A stretch of 64,000 nucleotides of DNA from Campylobacter concisus (GTDB taxonomy: Bacteria > Campylobacterota > Campylobacteria > Campylobacterales > Campylobacteraceae): positions 186,001 through 250,000 of the forward strand of contig NZ_CP049263.1 in assembly GCF_003048615.2 (NCBI RefSeq). Direction: 5' to 3'. Of the stretch, positions 17,765 to 26,219 are shown in pieces; within the stretch, counting starts at the first letter, position 1; every line of letters starts with the position of its first letter. The notes under the pieces were generated by a model. The model was given only the letters and a program-made list of their open reading frames with translations. It was not told the DNA's origin and searched no databases. A program made the translations under genes and the position numbers.

Positions 17765-17820
17765 AAATTTTAAAATTTAACTTTTTGCTAGGCTAAATTT
17801 TAAAATTTAAAGGAGAGATT

Positions 17821-18576
17821 ATGAGTAAATATAAAATTTATACCATTGTTGCACTTATTATTATGAGCGTTTGTTTTACTCTGCCAGTCCTTGGCTGGCA
17901 CGGAGCAAAAGAGCGTATAGCTAACGGCGACGAGCTACCATCTTATGCTTACACTATCTACGATCTTTATAGCTCATTTCAGTATAAAAACCACCTTTTG
18001 CCAAAAGAGGTGGCAAGTGATCTTCATAAGATGATCGAGCAAAAAGCAGAGATAGGCACGCCATCTCTTCCTATCTGGTACGTATCTCTTGAAGCGCCAA
18101 ACTATCCAAAGGCAGCCTTTCCAGATGGCATCCCAGTATATTTTCACGTAGATGGATATAGTGGCGACGTGCACGAGATGAATACGATAAACCACTATAT
18201 CGGCATGTATCCTATGGAGCATGGCGGCAATGTCGAGCGAGCCATCGCGCCTTATTATCTACTTATCGCCACACTTTGCATGCTTGCGTTTTTATACTAT
18301 GACGGTAAATTTAACTCACTTCTCATGGTGCCAACCATCATCGCACCGGTGCTATTTATGAGCGCATTTGTGGGCTGGCTATACTGGTATGGACACAATA
18401 TGCAAGAGTGGGGCGCCTTTAAGATCAAGCCATTTATGCCAACCGTTTTGGGAGATGGTAGCGTGGCGCACTTTACAACGCACTCATACCCAACTATCGG
18501 CTTTTGGGTGATGATGGTGATGAGCGTGCTTTGCATACTTGCGGTATTTTCAAAGAAAAAAGAGCTAAATGCGTAA
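17821..18576 (+). CDS. nosB: NosB-like membrane protein of the nos operon
   Basis: A 251-residue inner-membrane protein with an N-terminal membrane helix, a periplasmic segment of about 130 residues and four or so C-terminal helices (LLIATLCMLAFLYY, LLMVPTIIAPVLFMSAFVG and others). In Wolinella-type nos clusters the gene after nosZ is nosB, a membrane protein of unclear role in N2O respiration; I base the name on this position and topology. It overlaps nosD by 8 bases. Confidence 0.82.
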   Translation: MSKYKIYTIVALIIMSVCFTLPVLGWHGAKERIANGDELPSYAYTIYDLYSSFQYKNHLLPKEVASDLHKMIEQKAEIGTPSLPIWYVSLEAPNYPKAAFPDGIPVYFHVDGYSGDVHEMNTINHYIGMYPMEHGGNVERAIAPYYLLIATLCMLAFLYYDGKFNSLLMVPTIIAPVLFMSAFVGWLYWYGHNMQEWGAFKIKPFMPTVLGDGSVAHFTTHSYPTIGFWVMMVMSVLCILAVFSKKKELNA

Positions 18577-19825
18577 ATTTTCTAAATTTGCCCTTGTTTT
18601 TTTGCCACTTTTTGGCTTTGCAAACGTCCTTCAAGATGCGATAAACAACGCTAGCCCTGGTGATGTGATAAAGCTGGGGGATGCTGTTTATGAGGGAAAT
18701 ATAATCATTTCTAAGCCTCTTAGCATCATAGGAGAAGGCAAAAATGCCCACATAAAAGGGGAGGGTAAGGGCAGCGTTATAAAGATCATCGCTTCAAATG
18801 TGACACTTAAAAATTTAAAGATAAGTGGCAGTGGCAACGATCTTGGCGAGCTTGACGCTGGCATAGGCTGTGACAAGGCAAATAACGTTGAAATTTCTAA
18901 AAACGACATAAGCGATGTGCTTTTTGGGATTGACTTTAAAGAGTGCAGTAGCTCAAAGATCACTGAAAACAACATCACCTCAAAAAAGGGCGCTAGCCTT
19001 GGCTTTAGAGGCGATGCGGTGAGACTTTGGTATAGCCATGAAAATTTGATCGAGCGCAACAATATCCGCGACAGCCGTGACATGGTCGCATGGTACGCAA
19101 GCCATAATAAATTTCTAAGCAACAAAGCAGTTGGTAGCAGATATTCGCTGCATTTTATGTATGCTAATCAAAATTTAGTTGAAAATAACGAATTTATCGG
19201 CAACGCTGTTGGTATGTTTTTTATGTATTCAGCTAGCTCAAATATAAAAAACAATCTCGTTATGGATAGTGACGGCGCCTTTGGCATCGGCATCGGGCTA
19301 AAGGACGTATCTGACTTTACGATAGAAAATAACACCCTTGTCTATAATGCGCGTGGCATCTTGCTTGATAACTCACCGTTTCAGCCGGGATCAACTATAA
19401 ATTTTATAGGCAATAAAATTTTACACAACGTAGTTGGCGTCTATTTTCACGCTACGCAAGGCACAAGCATCTTTGAAAACAACGACTTTATCGGCAACAT
19501 GGACATCGTCGTAAACGACACCCCGGGCGAAAAGATGCTACTAAATAGATGGAGTAAGAACTATTATGATGAGTATGAGAGCTTTGATAGAGATAAAGAT
19601 GGCTACGGCGACACGCCATTTTTGCACCTTTCATACATCGATCAGCTTTGGCAGTACTATCCAAATTTGCAGTTTTTCTACGGCTCAAGCGTCTTTAGCG
19701 TCTTAAATTTCTTAGCCAAACTCGCTCCATTTTCTGAGCCGATAAAGCTACTTGAAGATAGTTCGCCTAGGATAAAACCGCTTGATGTTTCAAATTTCAA
19801 CGCTTTAAAGGCGAAACGTGGATAG
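18569..19825 (+). CDS. nosD: Copper-binding periplasmic protein NosD
   Basis: A 418-residue exported right-handed beta-helix (CASH-type) protein with signal peptide KFSKFALVFLPLFGFA. Repeating rungs such as NNVEISKNDISD, NLVENNEFIGN and DFTIENNTLVYN run from about residue 70 to 310. NosD works with the NosFY ABC transporter to build the copper-sulfur CuZ centre of NosZ. It starts within the end of nosB and overlaps nosG by 8 bases. Confidence 0.95.
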   Translation: MRKFSKFALVFLPLFGFANVLQDAINNASPGDVIKLGDAVYEGNIIISKPLSIIGEGKNAHIKGEGKGSVIKIIASNVTLKNLKISGSGNDLGELDAGIGCDKANNVEISKNDISDVLFGIDFKECSSSKITENNITSKKGASLGFRGDAVRLWYSHENLIERNNIRDSRDMVAWYASHNKFLSNKAVGSRYSLHFMYANQNLVENNEFIGNAVGMFFMYSASSNIKNNLVMDSDGAFGIGIGLKDVSDFTIENNTLVYNARGILLDNSPFQPGSTINFIGNKILHNVVGVYFHATQGTSIFENNDFIGNMDIVVNDTPGEKMLLNRWSKNYYDEYESFDRDKDGYGDTPFLHLSYIDQLWQYYPNLQFFYGSSVFSVLNFLAKLAPFSEPIKLLEDSSPRIKPLDVSNFNALKAKRG

Positions 19826-20495
19826 AAGAAATTTTATGATAATAGGCTCAGCTGCAGCGGTGGCTGGATACGCCATAGGCAAGTTTTTGCCAAAAAGTAG
19901 TGGCGATAAGCTCTATCTTAGACCGCCAGGCGCTGTTGATGACTTTGATGATCTTTGCGTAAAATGCGGTCAGTGCGTGCAAGTCTGCCCTTATCACAGC
20001 ATAAGCTTACTTGATATAGAAGATGGTTATTCAAGTGGCTCAGCTCACATCGACGCCAAAGAGCGAGGCTGCTACTTGTGCGATCTTTTCCCATGCGTGC
20101 TAGCCTGTCCTAGCGGTGCGCTCGATCACGCCACAAAGGTCGTGGGTGACGTCAAAATGGGCGTTGCAGTTTTAAGTGACACGGCTGCCTGTTTGAGCGT
20201 GAAAAGAGAAAATTTAAGCGAAGCTGGCGTTAAAGATCTGCTTGATCGCAAAGCCTATAACGACAGAGAAGAGGCGCTAAAAGATAAGATAAAAGGCAAG
20301 ATCGGTAAAATTTGCGATCTTTGCGTCACGCTTTGTCCAGTTGGCGATAGCGCGATAGCAATGAGCGAGACAAATTTACCGCTTATAAAAAATGGCTGCG
20401 TGGGATGTGGCGTTTGCGCTGAGGTCTGCCCAGCAAAGATCATAAATATCGCCCCAAAGATGAGTTATGATGAAATTTACAAGGAGAAAAAATGA
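19818..20495 (+). CDS. nosG: NosG, NapG-type periplasmic 4Fe-4S ferredoxin protein
   Basis: A 225-residue protein with an N-terminal export signal beginning MDRRNFMIIGSAAAVAGYA (twin Arg at residues 3-4) and several Cys clusters: CVKCGQCVQVCPY, CYLCDLFPCVLACP, CDLCVTLCPVG and CVGCGVCAEVCP, enough for four [4Fe-4S] centres. Together with NosH it is expected to pass electrons from menaquinol toward the NosC cytochromes, as NapG/NapH do for nitrate reductase. It overlaps nosC1 by 4 bases. Confidence 0.93.
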   Translation: MDRRNFMIIGSAAAVAGYAIGKFLPKSSGDKLYLRPPGAVDDFDDLCVKCGQCVQVCPYHSISLLDIEDGYSSGSAHIDAKERGCYLCDLFPCVLACPSGALDHATKVVGDVKMGVAVLSDTAACLSVKRENLSEAGVKDLLDRKAYNDREEALKDKIKGKIGKICDLCVTLCPVGDSAIAMSETNLPLIKNGCVGCGVCAEVCPAKIINIAPKMSYDEIYKEKK

Positions 20496-21043
20496 GAGTA
20501 ATAATACCTTTAATAGCTGCTGCGTTGCTATTTGTCGGCTGTGAAAAGAGCGAGGACAAAGCGCAAGAGGCTGCTAGCGAGCAAGGTGCAAAAGTAGCCA
20601 CGAGTGCTAGCATAAAGGTCGAAAAAAATGAAAACAACGAGAGCGCAAATAAGCAAAATGAATTTATAAAATACGATATGCACGGCGAAAAAAGCGTTAA
20701 ATTTGGACTTGAAGACAACAACGTAAGCCGCCAGATCGGAGCGCTTGCCATGGTAAAAAGCCCGCTTCAAAGTATAAATTTAAGGCTTATAAAGGGCAGA
20801 CTTAGCAAGGACTTCATCACAAAGTGCTCAGCCTGCCACGACGACTATGCAAATGGCATCATCGGACCATCTCTTCTAACAAAGAGCGAGGATGAAATTT
20901 ATAAGATGATAAACGCTTATAAAAACAAAGAGAAGGTAAATGTGCTGATGCGTGATCTTGTTAAAAAGATGGATGAGAGTGAGATTAGAAATCTAGCAAA
21001 AGAGATAAGCGATTTTAATGCGCAGTTTAGGAGCAAACAATGA
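20492..21043 (+). CDS. nosC1: NosC1, monohaem c-type cytochrome lipoprotein
   Basis: A 183-residue protein with a lipoprotein signal (LLFVGC, lipidated Cys17) and a charged linker rich in Glu, Lys and Asn. One haem c site, CSACH, is at residues 112-116, with a plausible distal Met in the C-terminal half. It is expected to carry electrons in the periplasm between NosGH and NosZ. It overlaps nosG and nosC2 by 4 bases each, so translation is coupled. Confidence 0.9.
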   Translation: MRVIIPLIAAALLFVGCEKSEDKAQEAASEQGAKVATSASIKVEKNENNESANKQNEFIKYDMHGEKSVKFGLEDNNVSRQIGALAMVKSPLQSINLRLIKGRLSKDFITKCSACHDDYANGIIGPSLLTKSEDEIYKMINAYKNKEKVNVLMRDLVKKMDESEIRNLAKEISDFNAQFRSKQ

Positions 21044-21501
21044 AAATCGGAAAAATCATAACGATCATTTTAGCGGTGCTGATATGTGGCATCATGGTGT
21101 TTATGCTAAGCCAAACTCCGCCTAAAAAGGAGAAAGTAGAAGCTAGCGTTCAGCCAAAAGTGGAGCAAAATATCTCAAAAGAGCAGTCAAAGTCTAGCGA
21201 GGAATTTGCCAGTGAAGATGAGCTAAAAAAGGTAAAAGAGCTAAGCCTAAGCGTGGCTAAGACGCAAAATGAAGGCGTTAGCAAGCAATACCTAACCTCT
21301 TGCGCACCATGTCACGGCGCAAATGGCAAAGGCGTCGTAGCGCCTGATATCACCCATCTAAGTAAAGAGGATCTGCTTAAAAAACTGGCTGATTATAAGG
21401 CTGGTAAGGTGCAAAACACGCTTATGAAGGGACTACTTACAAATGTTAGCGACAGCGATCTAAACAGCCTTGCTGATGAAATTTCTAAATTTAAAAAGTA
21501 A
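21040..21501 (+). CDS. nosC2: NosC2, membrane-anchored monohaem c-type cytochrome
   Basis: A 153-residue protein with an uncleaved-looking N-terminal helix (IITIILAVLICGIMVFML), a charged spacer and one haem c motif CAPCH at residues 88-92 followed by GANGKG, the usual class I cytochrome loop. It is paralogous in layout to NosC1. It is presumably the second periplasmic electron carrier of the N2O pathway. nosH begins 2 bases after its stop. Confidence 0.9.
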   Translation: MKIGKIITIILAVLICGIMVFMLSQTPPKKEKVEASVQPKVEQNISKEQSKSSEEFASEDELKKVKELSLSVAKTQNEGVSKQYLTSCAPCHGANGKGVVAPDITHLSKEDLLKKLADYKAGKVQNTLMKGLLTNVSDSDLNSLADEISKFKK

Positions 21502-21503
21502 AA

Positions 21504-22403
21504 ATGGATAAATATAACGTTCGTGCGACCGTTAGAAACGTAAGCTTTCTAAGCACGCTAATAACGACCACAAAAGATGGCAAAAAGCGTCCAAGCATAC
21601 GTTTTTGGCGTATTTTTACCATCGTTTTAGTGCATCTTTTATTTGTGCTCTCTTACAGGGTCGATGTGCAAATTTTAGAGGGCGACATTAGCGCCTCAAG
21701 GATACTTGGCTTTCACCTAGCAGACGCATTTATGAGCTTGCAAGTCTTTTTAGCAACGCATGAAATTCATGTAAATTTACTAATTGGCTCGCTTAGTATC
21801 CTAGCCTTTTACATCATTTTTGGTGGCAGGGGCTTTTGCTCGTGGGTTTGCCCGTACTCACTCATAAGCGAGATAGCTGAGAAAATTCATGAAAATTTAC
21901 GCGCCAAAAAGATAGTAAAACCGCGAGTTTTTGACACAAAGTGGCGATATGTTTTTACCATTTTATTTTTGGCTCTTAGCTTTGCTAGCTCAAGCCTAGT
22001 CTTTGAAATTTTTAACGTCGTTGGGATATTTTCAAGATTTATCATCTATGGCTACTTTCACGCTATCTGGCTAGTTGTAGCTATGCTTGTGGTTGAGATT
22101 TTCTTCTCGCGCAGGGCGTGGTGCAGGTATGTCTGCCCTGTTGGAGCGACCTATTCGCTACTAGCAAAGCCAAATGCGATAAAGGTCAGCTGGGATAAAG
22201 AAAAGTGCGATCACTGCTTGGTTTGCACCGATGTTTGCCTAGTGCCACACGTGCTTTTTATGACAAAAAAAGGCGCAAAAACTGATGATAGTAAAAAGCT
22301 CTTTAGGATAGCTGGGGCTGACTGCACGCTTTGTGGCAGGTGCATCGACGTTTGCCATCAAGATGCACTTAAATTTGACAACGGCTTTAAGAAACTCATA
22401 TAA
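21504..22403 (+). CDS. nosH: NosH, NapH-type membrane ferredoxin/quinol dehydrogenase subunit
   Basis: A 299-residue membrane protein with four to five helices and cytoplasmic CX3CP motifs (CSWVCPYS and CRYVCPVG), as in NapH. Two ferredoxin-like clusters lie at the C-terminus (CDHCLVCTDVCLVP and CTLCGRCIDVCHQ). With NosG it probably forms a menaquinol dehydrogenase feeding the nos chain. No NosR gene is present in this operon, so this module would replace it. Confidence 0.93.
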   Translation: MDKYNVRATVRNVSFLSTLITTTKDGKKRPSIRFWRIFTIVLVHLLFVLSYRVDVQILEGDISASRILGFHLADAFMSLQVFLATHEIHVNLLIGSLSILAFYIIFGGRGFCSWVCPYSLISEIAEKIHENLRAKKIVKPRVFDTKWRYVFTILFLALSFASSSLVFEIFNVVGIFSRFIIYGYFHAIWLVVAMLVVEIFFSRRAWCRYVCPVGATYSLLAKPNAIKVSWDKEKCDHCLVCTDVCLVPHVLFMTKKGAKTDDSKKLFRIAGADCTLCGRCIDVCHQDALKFDNGFKKLI

Positions 22404-22412
22404 GGAAATTTT

Positions 22413-23066
22413 TTGATAGATATAAAAGAAGTAACGAAAATTTTTGGCTCGCAAAAGATACTTGATAGCGTCAGTCTAAATGTAAAAGCTGGCGAAAAGA
22501 TAGCGATACTTGGGCAAAATGGAGCTGGCAAAAGCTCGCTTATGCGTATCATCTTGGGCGAGTTTGTGCCAAATAGCGGAAGTGTCGCGATAAATGGCGT
22601 AAATACCCTAAAAGATAGAAAAGAGGCGCTAAAGTTTATCTCATTTGTGCCGCAAACCCCGCCACCACTTAAATTTAGCCTGCGTGAGCTTTGCGAGTTT
22701 GTCTGCAAAAGCTCAAATGTAAAATTTGAAGATATTGAGAAATTTAGCAAGCTTTTAGAGCTTGACCTGCATGCAAATTTAAACAAGTCCTTTTACAAGC
22801 TCTCTGGCGGTATGAAGCAAAAGATGCTAATAGCCATCGCATTTGCCAAAGATAGTGAAATCTTGATGTTTGACGAGCCAACAGCAAATTTAGATGTAAA
22901 AGCAAGGGAGTCTTTTAAAAATTTGCTTGACAACTTCACGCGAAAAAAGACACTAGTTTTCATCTCGCACCGCATAGATGAGATCGCTCATTTGCTTGAT
23001 AGATGCGTCTATATGGACCTTGGCAAGATCATCAAAGAAGAAAATTTAAGGAGCAAGAGTGAATAA
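22413..23066 (+). CDS. nosF: NosF, ABC transporter ATPase for CuZ maturation
   Basis: A 217-residue ABC ATPase with Walker A GQNGAGKS (residues 34-41), signature LSGGMKQK and Walker B LMFDEPTANLD. It begins at a TTG with AAGGA seven bases upstream. It pairs with NosY as the transporter that, with NosD, delivers a sulfur species for the NosZ copper-sulfur centre. It overlaps nosY by 8 bases. Confidence 0.93.
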   Translation: MIDIKEVTKIFGSQKILDSVSLNVKAGEKIAILGQNGAGKSSLMRIILGEFVPNSGSVAINGVNTLKDRKEALKFISFVPQTPPPLKFSLRELCEFVCKSSNVKFEDIEKFSKLLELDLHANLNKSFYKLSGGMKQKMLIAIAFAKDSEILMFDEPTANLDVKARESFKNLLDNFTRKKTLVFISHRIDEIAHLLDRCVYMDLGKIIKEENLRSKSE

Positions 23067-23886
23067 CCTTTTTTTAATAGCAAAACTAGACGTCAAAGAG
23101 TCGTTTCGCTCGAGGTGGTTTGCGATCTATGCGCTTCTTTTTTCTGCTTTGATGATAGGATTTTTATTTAGCGGAGTGACCGACTCGCGCGTGCTAGGCT
23201 TTTCTGGGCTAACAAGGGCACTACTTTTGTTTATACAAATTTGCGTCATCATCGTGCCGATATTTATCCTCATTTCAACCGTTAGAAGCATAAATCAAGA
23301 CAGAGATACAAACCTACTTGAATACGTGCTAAGCTTCCCGCTAAGCCTTAAAGAGTACTACTTTGGCAAGGCGCTTGGGCGGACATTTGTCGTTTTTGTG
23401 CCGCTTTTGTTTTCGCTTTTGCTTTGCGTGGTGGTTGGCTTTATAAAGGGCGTGTCGATACCTTGGGGCGTGCTGGTGCTTTATTTTGGCCTGCTTTTTA
23501 GCCTAAGTATCGTCTTTTTATCGCTTGGCTTTTTCATATCAAGCCTTATTAAAAACCAAGAGACAGGCCAAGGCGTGGCGTTTTTGCTCTGGCTTATCAT
23601 GCTAGCTTTTATCGACTTAGCGCTCATTGGGCTGCTTATGCGAAGCTCTGTCGATGAGTACGTCATCTACTCTATCGCGATGTTAAATCCGATCGAGCTT
23701 TTTAGGATAGCAGCGCTTAGCCTTTTTGATCCAAATTTAGCAGTCATTGGCACTGCGTCTTACTTTATCTTAGGCACATTTTCAAAAGCGACCTTCGTAG
23801 CTTATGCGATCATCTATCCTTTGGTGCTTGGCGCGATCTTGCTAGTTTGCGGCTATTTGGGCTTTAGCAAGAGAGATCTTGTTTGA
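23059..23886 (+). CDS. nosY: NosY, ABC transporter permease
   Basis: A 275-residue permease with six predicted membrane helices, starting at a GTG inside nosF. It is the membrane partner of NosF in copper-site assembly of NosZ. The QDRDTNLLEYVLSFPLS segment after helix 2 is characteristic of this ABC-2 permease type. It is the last gene of the nos set here. A nosL gene, which often follows, is not present in the window. Confidence 0.92.
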   Translation: MNNLFLIAKLDVKESFRSRWFAIYALLFSALMIGFLFSGVTDSRVLGFSGLTRALLLFIQICVIIVPIFILISTVRSINQDRDTNLLEYVLSFPLSLKEYYFGKALGRTFVVFVPLLFSLLLCVVVGFIKGVSIPWGVLVLYFGLLFSLSIVFLSLGFFISSLIKNQETGQGVAFLLWLIMLAFIDLALIGLLMRSSVDEYVIYSIAMLNPIELFRIAALSLFDPNLAVIGTASYFILGTFSKATFVAYAIIYPLVLGAILLVCGYLGFSKRDLV

Positions 23887-23976
23887 TTGTTTTTTGTTAA
23901 ATAAGAGTTGGCTTTAAATTTAGACGAGGCTTGTATTATTCCACTTGTCCAACAAGAAACCTCCTTTTTGTAATGA

Positions 23977-23998
23977 CCCCCTTTCCCCCAAAGGGGGG
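23977..23998 (+). repeat. GC hairpin upstream of the Sel1-repeat gene
   Basis: CCCCCTTT (23977-23984) pairs with AAAGGGGG (23990-23997) across CCCCC. It lies 23 bases ahead of the ATG at 24021, so it could be the nos-operon terminator or a 5'-UTR structure. The surrounding motif (CTCCTTTTTGTA ahead, TCTCTCTC behind) recurs at 24884-24960. Confidence 0.6.
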
Positions 23999-24020
23999 TT
24001 TATCTCTCTCAAGGAAATTT

Positions 24021-24428
24021 ATGAAAAAATCCATTTTATTTTTAGCCTTTGCCCTTTTATCTCTAAGTGCAAACTGGGATGAAAACATGCAAAACTGCAT
24101 CAACAAAAGTGACGCAAAAGCTTGCGAGAGCTTTACTAAAAAGCTTTCAAGCGAGTGCGAGAACAAAGATAAAACCTCTTGCTTTTTATATGCTGACATG
24201 CTAGGTCGAGGTCTTGGCGTGGAGAAAGATCTGGTTAGATCTTATGAGATATTTAAGTCGCTTTGCGAAAATGGCAGCAGCGAGGCTTGCTATGAGCTTG
24301 CTACAAAATATCTGCAAGGAAACGGCGTAGAGCAGAGCTTTGATCTATCTGCAAATGCCCTTGATAAAGCTTGCAAAATGGGCAGCAAACGAGCCTGCAA
24401 CGTCTTAGAACTCGTGCCTAAGAATTAA
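24021..24428 (+). CDS. Sel1-repeat (Hcp-like) exported cysteine-rich protein
   Basis: I chose the ATG at 24021 because AAGGA precedes it and a signal peptide (KKSILFLAFALLSLSA) follows; upstream in-frame sequence belongs to the hairpin region. The mature part of this 135-residue protein has Sel1-like repeats with regularly spaced Cys pairs (CENKDKTSCFLYADML, CENGSSEACYELA, CKMGSKRACNVLE), as in the Helicobacter cysteine-rich Hcp family. Its location is presumably periplasmic; the function is unknown. It occupies the place where nosL is found in related clusters, but shows no NosL features. Confidence 0.85.
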   Translation: MKKSILFLAFALLSLSANWDENMQNCINKSDAKACESFTKKLSSECENKDKTSCFLYADMLGRGLGVEKDLVRSYEIFKSLCENGSSEACYELATKYLQGNGVEQSFDLSANALDKACKMGSKRACNVLELVPKN

Positions 24429-24510
24429 AATTTATCTGAAATTTATATGTATGACGAAGCAAATTTGCAAATTTTAAAATTCCATTCACTCTTATCTGAC
24501 TTGATAAAGC

Positions 24511-24630
24511 AAATTTATAAATTTTAAAACTTTACTCACTCGCCTTAGCAGACTACTAAATTTAGGTCTCGTAGCCACTCTCCACTAAATTTAGAGCCGA
24601 AATTACTCGTTCATGAAATTTTAAAATTTG
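24511..24630. repeat. Dispersed intergenic repeat, copy A
   Basis: About 120 bases resembling 33741-33855. The shared core includes GAGCCGAAATTACTCGTTCAT followed by AAATTTTAAAATT, plus CACTCGC...GACTACTAAA on the left. No coding potential is seen. Confidence 0.65.
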
Positions 24631-24883
24631 ATAGAACTTTTGAAAAAATAAATAAAATAACTTTTGAATAAATCACGTTTAATATTAATAAAAATAAAAT
24701 TTCAAATGTGATTTTTGCTTTCATGCAAAGCATATATTTTTACCTTTTCAAAAGAGAAATTTCTTTAGAAAATGCCTAAATATCGTGATTTACTTTAGTA
24801 TTACGCAGAATTTCTTTTTTATTAACTAAAAATTTCATTAAAATTTATATTTAAATAATAACATTTCATCGTCCTAAACGGGC

Positions 24884-24952
24884 ACTCCTTTTTGTAGCGG
24901 TTAAGACTTTGCTTCCCCCTTTTCTGGCTTTTCCGCTTACACAAAGAGGAGT
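24884..24952. repeat. Long imperfect inverted repeat upstream of siderophore genes
   Basis: The left arm ACTCCTTTTTGTAGCGG (24884-24900) pairs with the right arm CCGCTTACACAAAGAGGAGT (24933-24952), giving 12 bp with one wobble, a 3-base bulge, then 5 bp. A C-rich loop (CTTCCCCC) lies between. The folded RNA would be very stable. The function is unknown. Confidence 0.6.
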
Positions 24953-25033
24953 TGTCTCTCTTTTTTAAACTCAATTCCTTACCTTTATAAACTCAAATTT
25001 CACAAACGTCACTTTCTTTTTAAAATTATATTT

Positions 25034-25054
25034 TGATAATGGTTTTAAAAATTA
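25034..25054. promoter_or_regulatory. Possible Fur-like site upstream of the PepSY/TonB genes
   Basis: TTGATAATGGTTTTAAAAATT contains the GATAAT half-site of Fur boxes, with only a degenerate second half. Placement about 60-75 bases upstream of a siderophore-uptake gene pair is the main support. Confidence 0.3.
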
Positions 25055-25109
25055 TAAAAGCAAAAATCTTATAAAATTGCGAGCTGTTATCAAGACTAAC
25101 TTTTAAAAG

Positions 25110-26219
25110 GTGGCAAAAGGGGTGAAATTTTTAAATTTAAAGCTTTTTTACAAGGTGCATGCATATTTGTCGCTTCTCTTTTTTACCCCGCTTGTCGTAG
25201 TTTGCTTTAGCGGTGCGATCCTAGTTTATAAAGACGAGCTAAACAGCCTTTTTCGCCCAAATATCGTAAATGTAAATTTAAACAAAGAAAATTTGAACAA
25301 AAGGATCAGCTTTGATGAGCTAAGAGATATCGTCGCAAGCGAGCTTAGCGGCTACGAGATGGTTGGCATAAATATCGATGCAAACCCTAAAAAATGCGAC
25401 AAAATCTGGCTAATCGAGCATAACGATAGCAAAAAAGAGTGGAAATTTATCTATTTTGACGCTTTTAGTGGCAATATAAAGAGCAAGCCACTAGCACACG
25501 ATGAGGGATTTTTCGGGGTTTTAGCGCATATCCACGAGGAGCTTCTTCTTGAAAAAAGTGGCAACATTATCCTCTTTTTGACAGCTATTTTTACATTTTT
25601 TATCTGCATTAGCGGCTTTGTGATCTACCGTAAATTTTGGCTAACTCTGCTTAGATTGCGCGTAAATGGACTAAACGTTTTCATGAACGACATCCACAAG
25701 ATAATAGGAATTTTTTGCACGCCAGTTTTACTGCTCATTTGCATAAGCGGCGCTTGGTGGGAATTTCAGATGGCATGCGCGCCAGAGTTTAAAGATGACT
25801 TCGTGATAGACGCAAAAATTTACAACAAAAGTTTATCTCTTGATGAGCTGGTGGCGCGAAGCAAAAAGGATATCAAAGGCTTTGAGCCACACTTCATCTC
25901 GCTACCTTTCATGCAAGGGGCAAACATCCGCATCTTTGGCTACGTGATATGGCAAAGTTTCTTGCATAACGAATACTCAAGCGTGATCACCTACGACAAA
26001 GATAGCGGCAAGCTAGTTAGCGTCCTAGACATAAAAAATGCAAATTTAAGCGAGAAAATCCTCTCGGCCTTTAGGAGATCGCACTTTGGAAACTACAACC
26101 AAACTACAAAATTTATCTGGTTTATGGTAGGCATCTCGCCGCTAGTTTTGAGCATCTCAGGGCTTTATCTGTGGTTTAGAAAATTTAAAAGGAGAAAAAA
26201 TGAAAAAAATTTTACTTAG
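25110..26219 (+). CDS. PepSY-associated membrane protein (iron-uptake linked)
   Basis: A 369-residue inner-membrane protein of the PepSY/PiuB type: helix 1 (LLFFTPLVVVCFSGAILVY), a periplasmic PepSY-like domain (residues 50-145), then helices around 150-175, 205-225 and 335-360, with conserved His residues (HIHEE, NDIHKIIG). Such proteins accompany siderophore receptors and are thought to reduce or release iron from the siderophore. The start is a GTG (25110); a second in-frame GTG at 25122 is possible. It overlaps the receptor gene by 20 bases. Confidence 0.85.
   Translation: MAKGVKFLNLKLFYKVHAYLSLLFFTPLVVVCFSGAILVYKDELNSLFRPNIVNVNLNKENLNKRISFDELRDIVASELSGYEMVGINIDANPKKCDKIWLIEHNDSKKEWKFIYFDAFSGNIKSKPLAHDEGFFGVLAHIHEELLLEKSGNIILFLTAIFTFFICISGFVIYRKFWLTLLRLRVNGLNVFMNDIHKIIGIFCTPVLLLICISGAWWEFQMACAPEFKDDFVIDAKIYNKSLSLDELVARSKKDIKGFEPHFISLPFMQGANIRIFGYVIWQSFLHNEYSSVITYDKDSGKLVSVLDIKNANLSEKILSAFRRSHFGNYNQTTKFIWFMVGISPLVLSISGLYLWFRKFKRRKNEKNFT

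Larger units (their letters stand above)
24429..25109. other. Long AT-rich gene-free region with repeats
   Basis: No convincing gene in 680 bases. It contains a dispersed repeat at 24511-24630 (second copy near 33741) and a long inverted repeat at 24884-24952. The promoter of the siderophore-uptake genes must lie at its right end. The rest is AT-rich sequence in which I see nothing further. Confidence 0.6.

Noticed and set aside
23931-24020. Upstream extension of the Sel1-repeat gene from 23931.
   Set aside because: It would run through the GC hairpin, and a ribosome binding site plus signal peptide mark the ATG at 24021.
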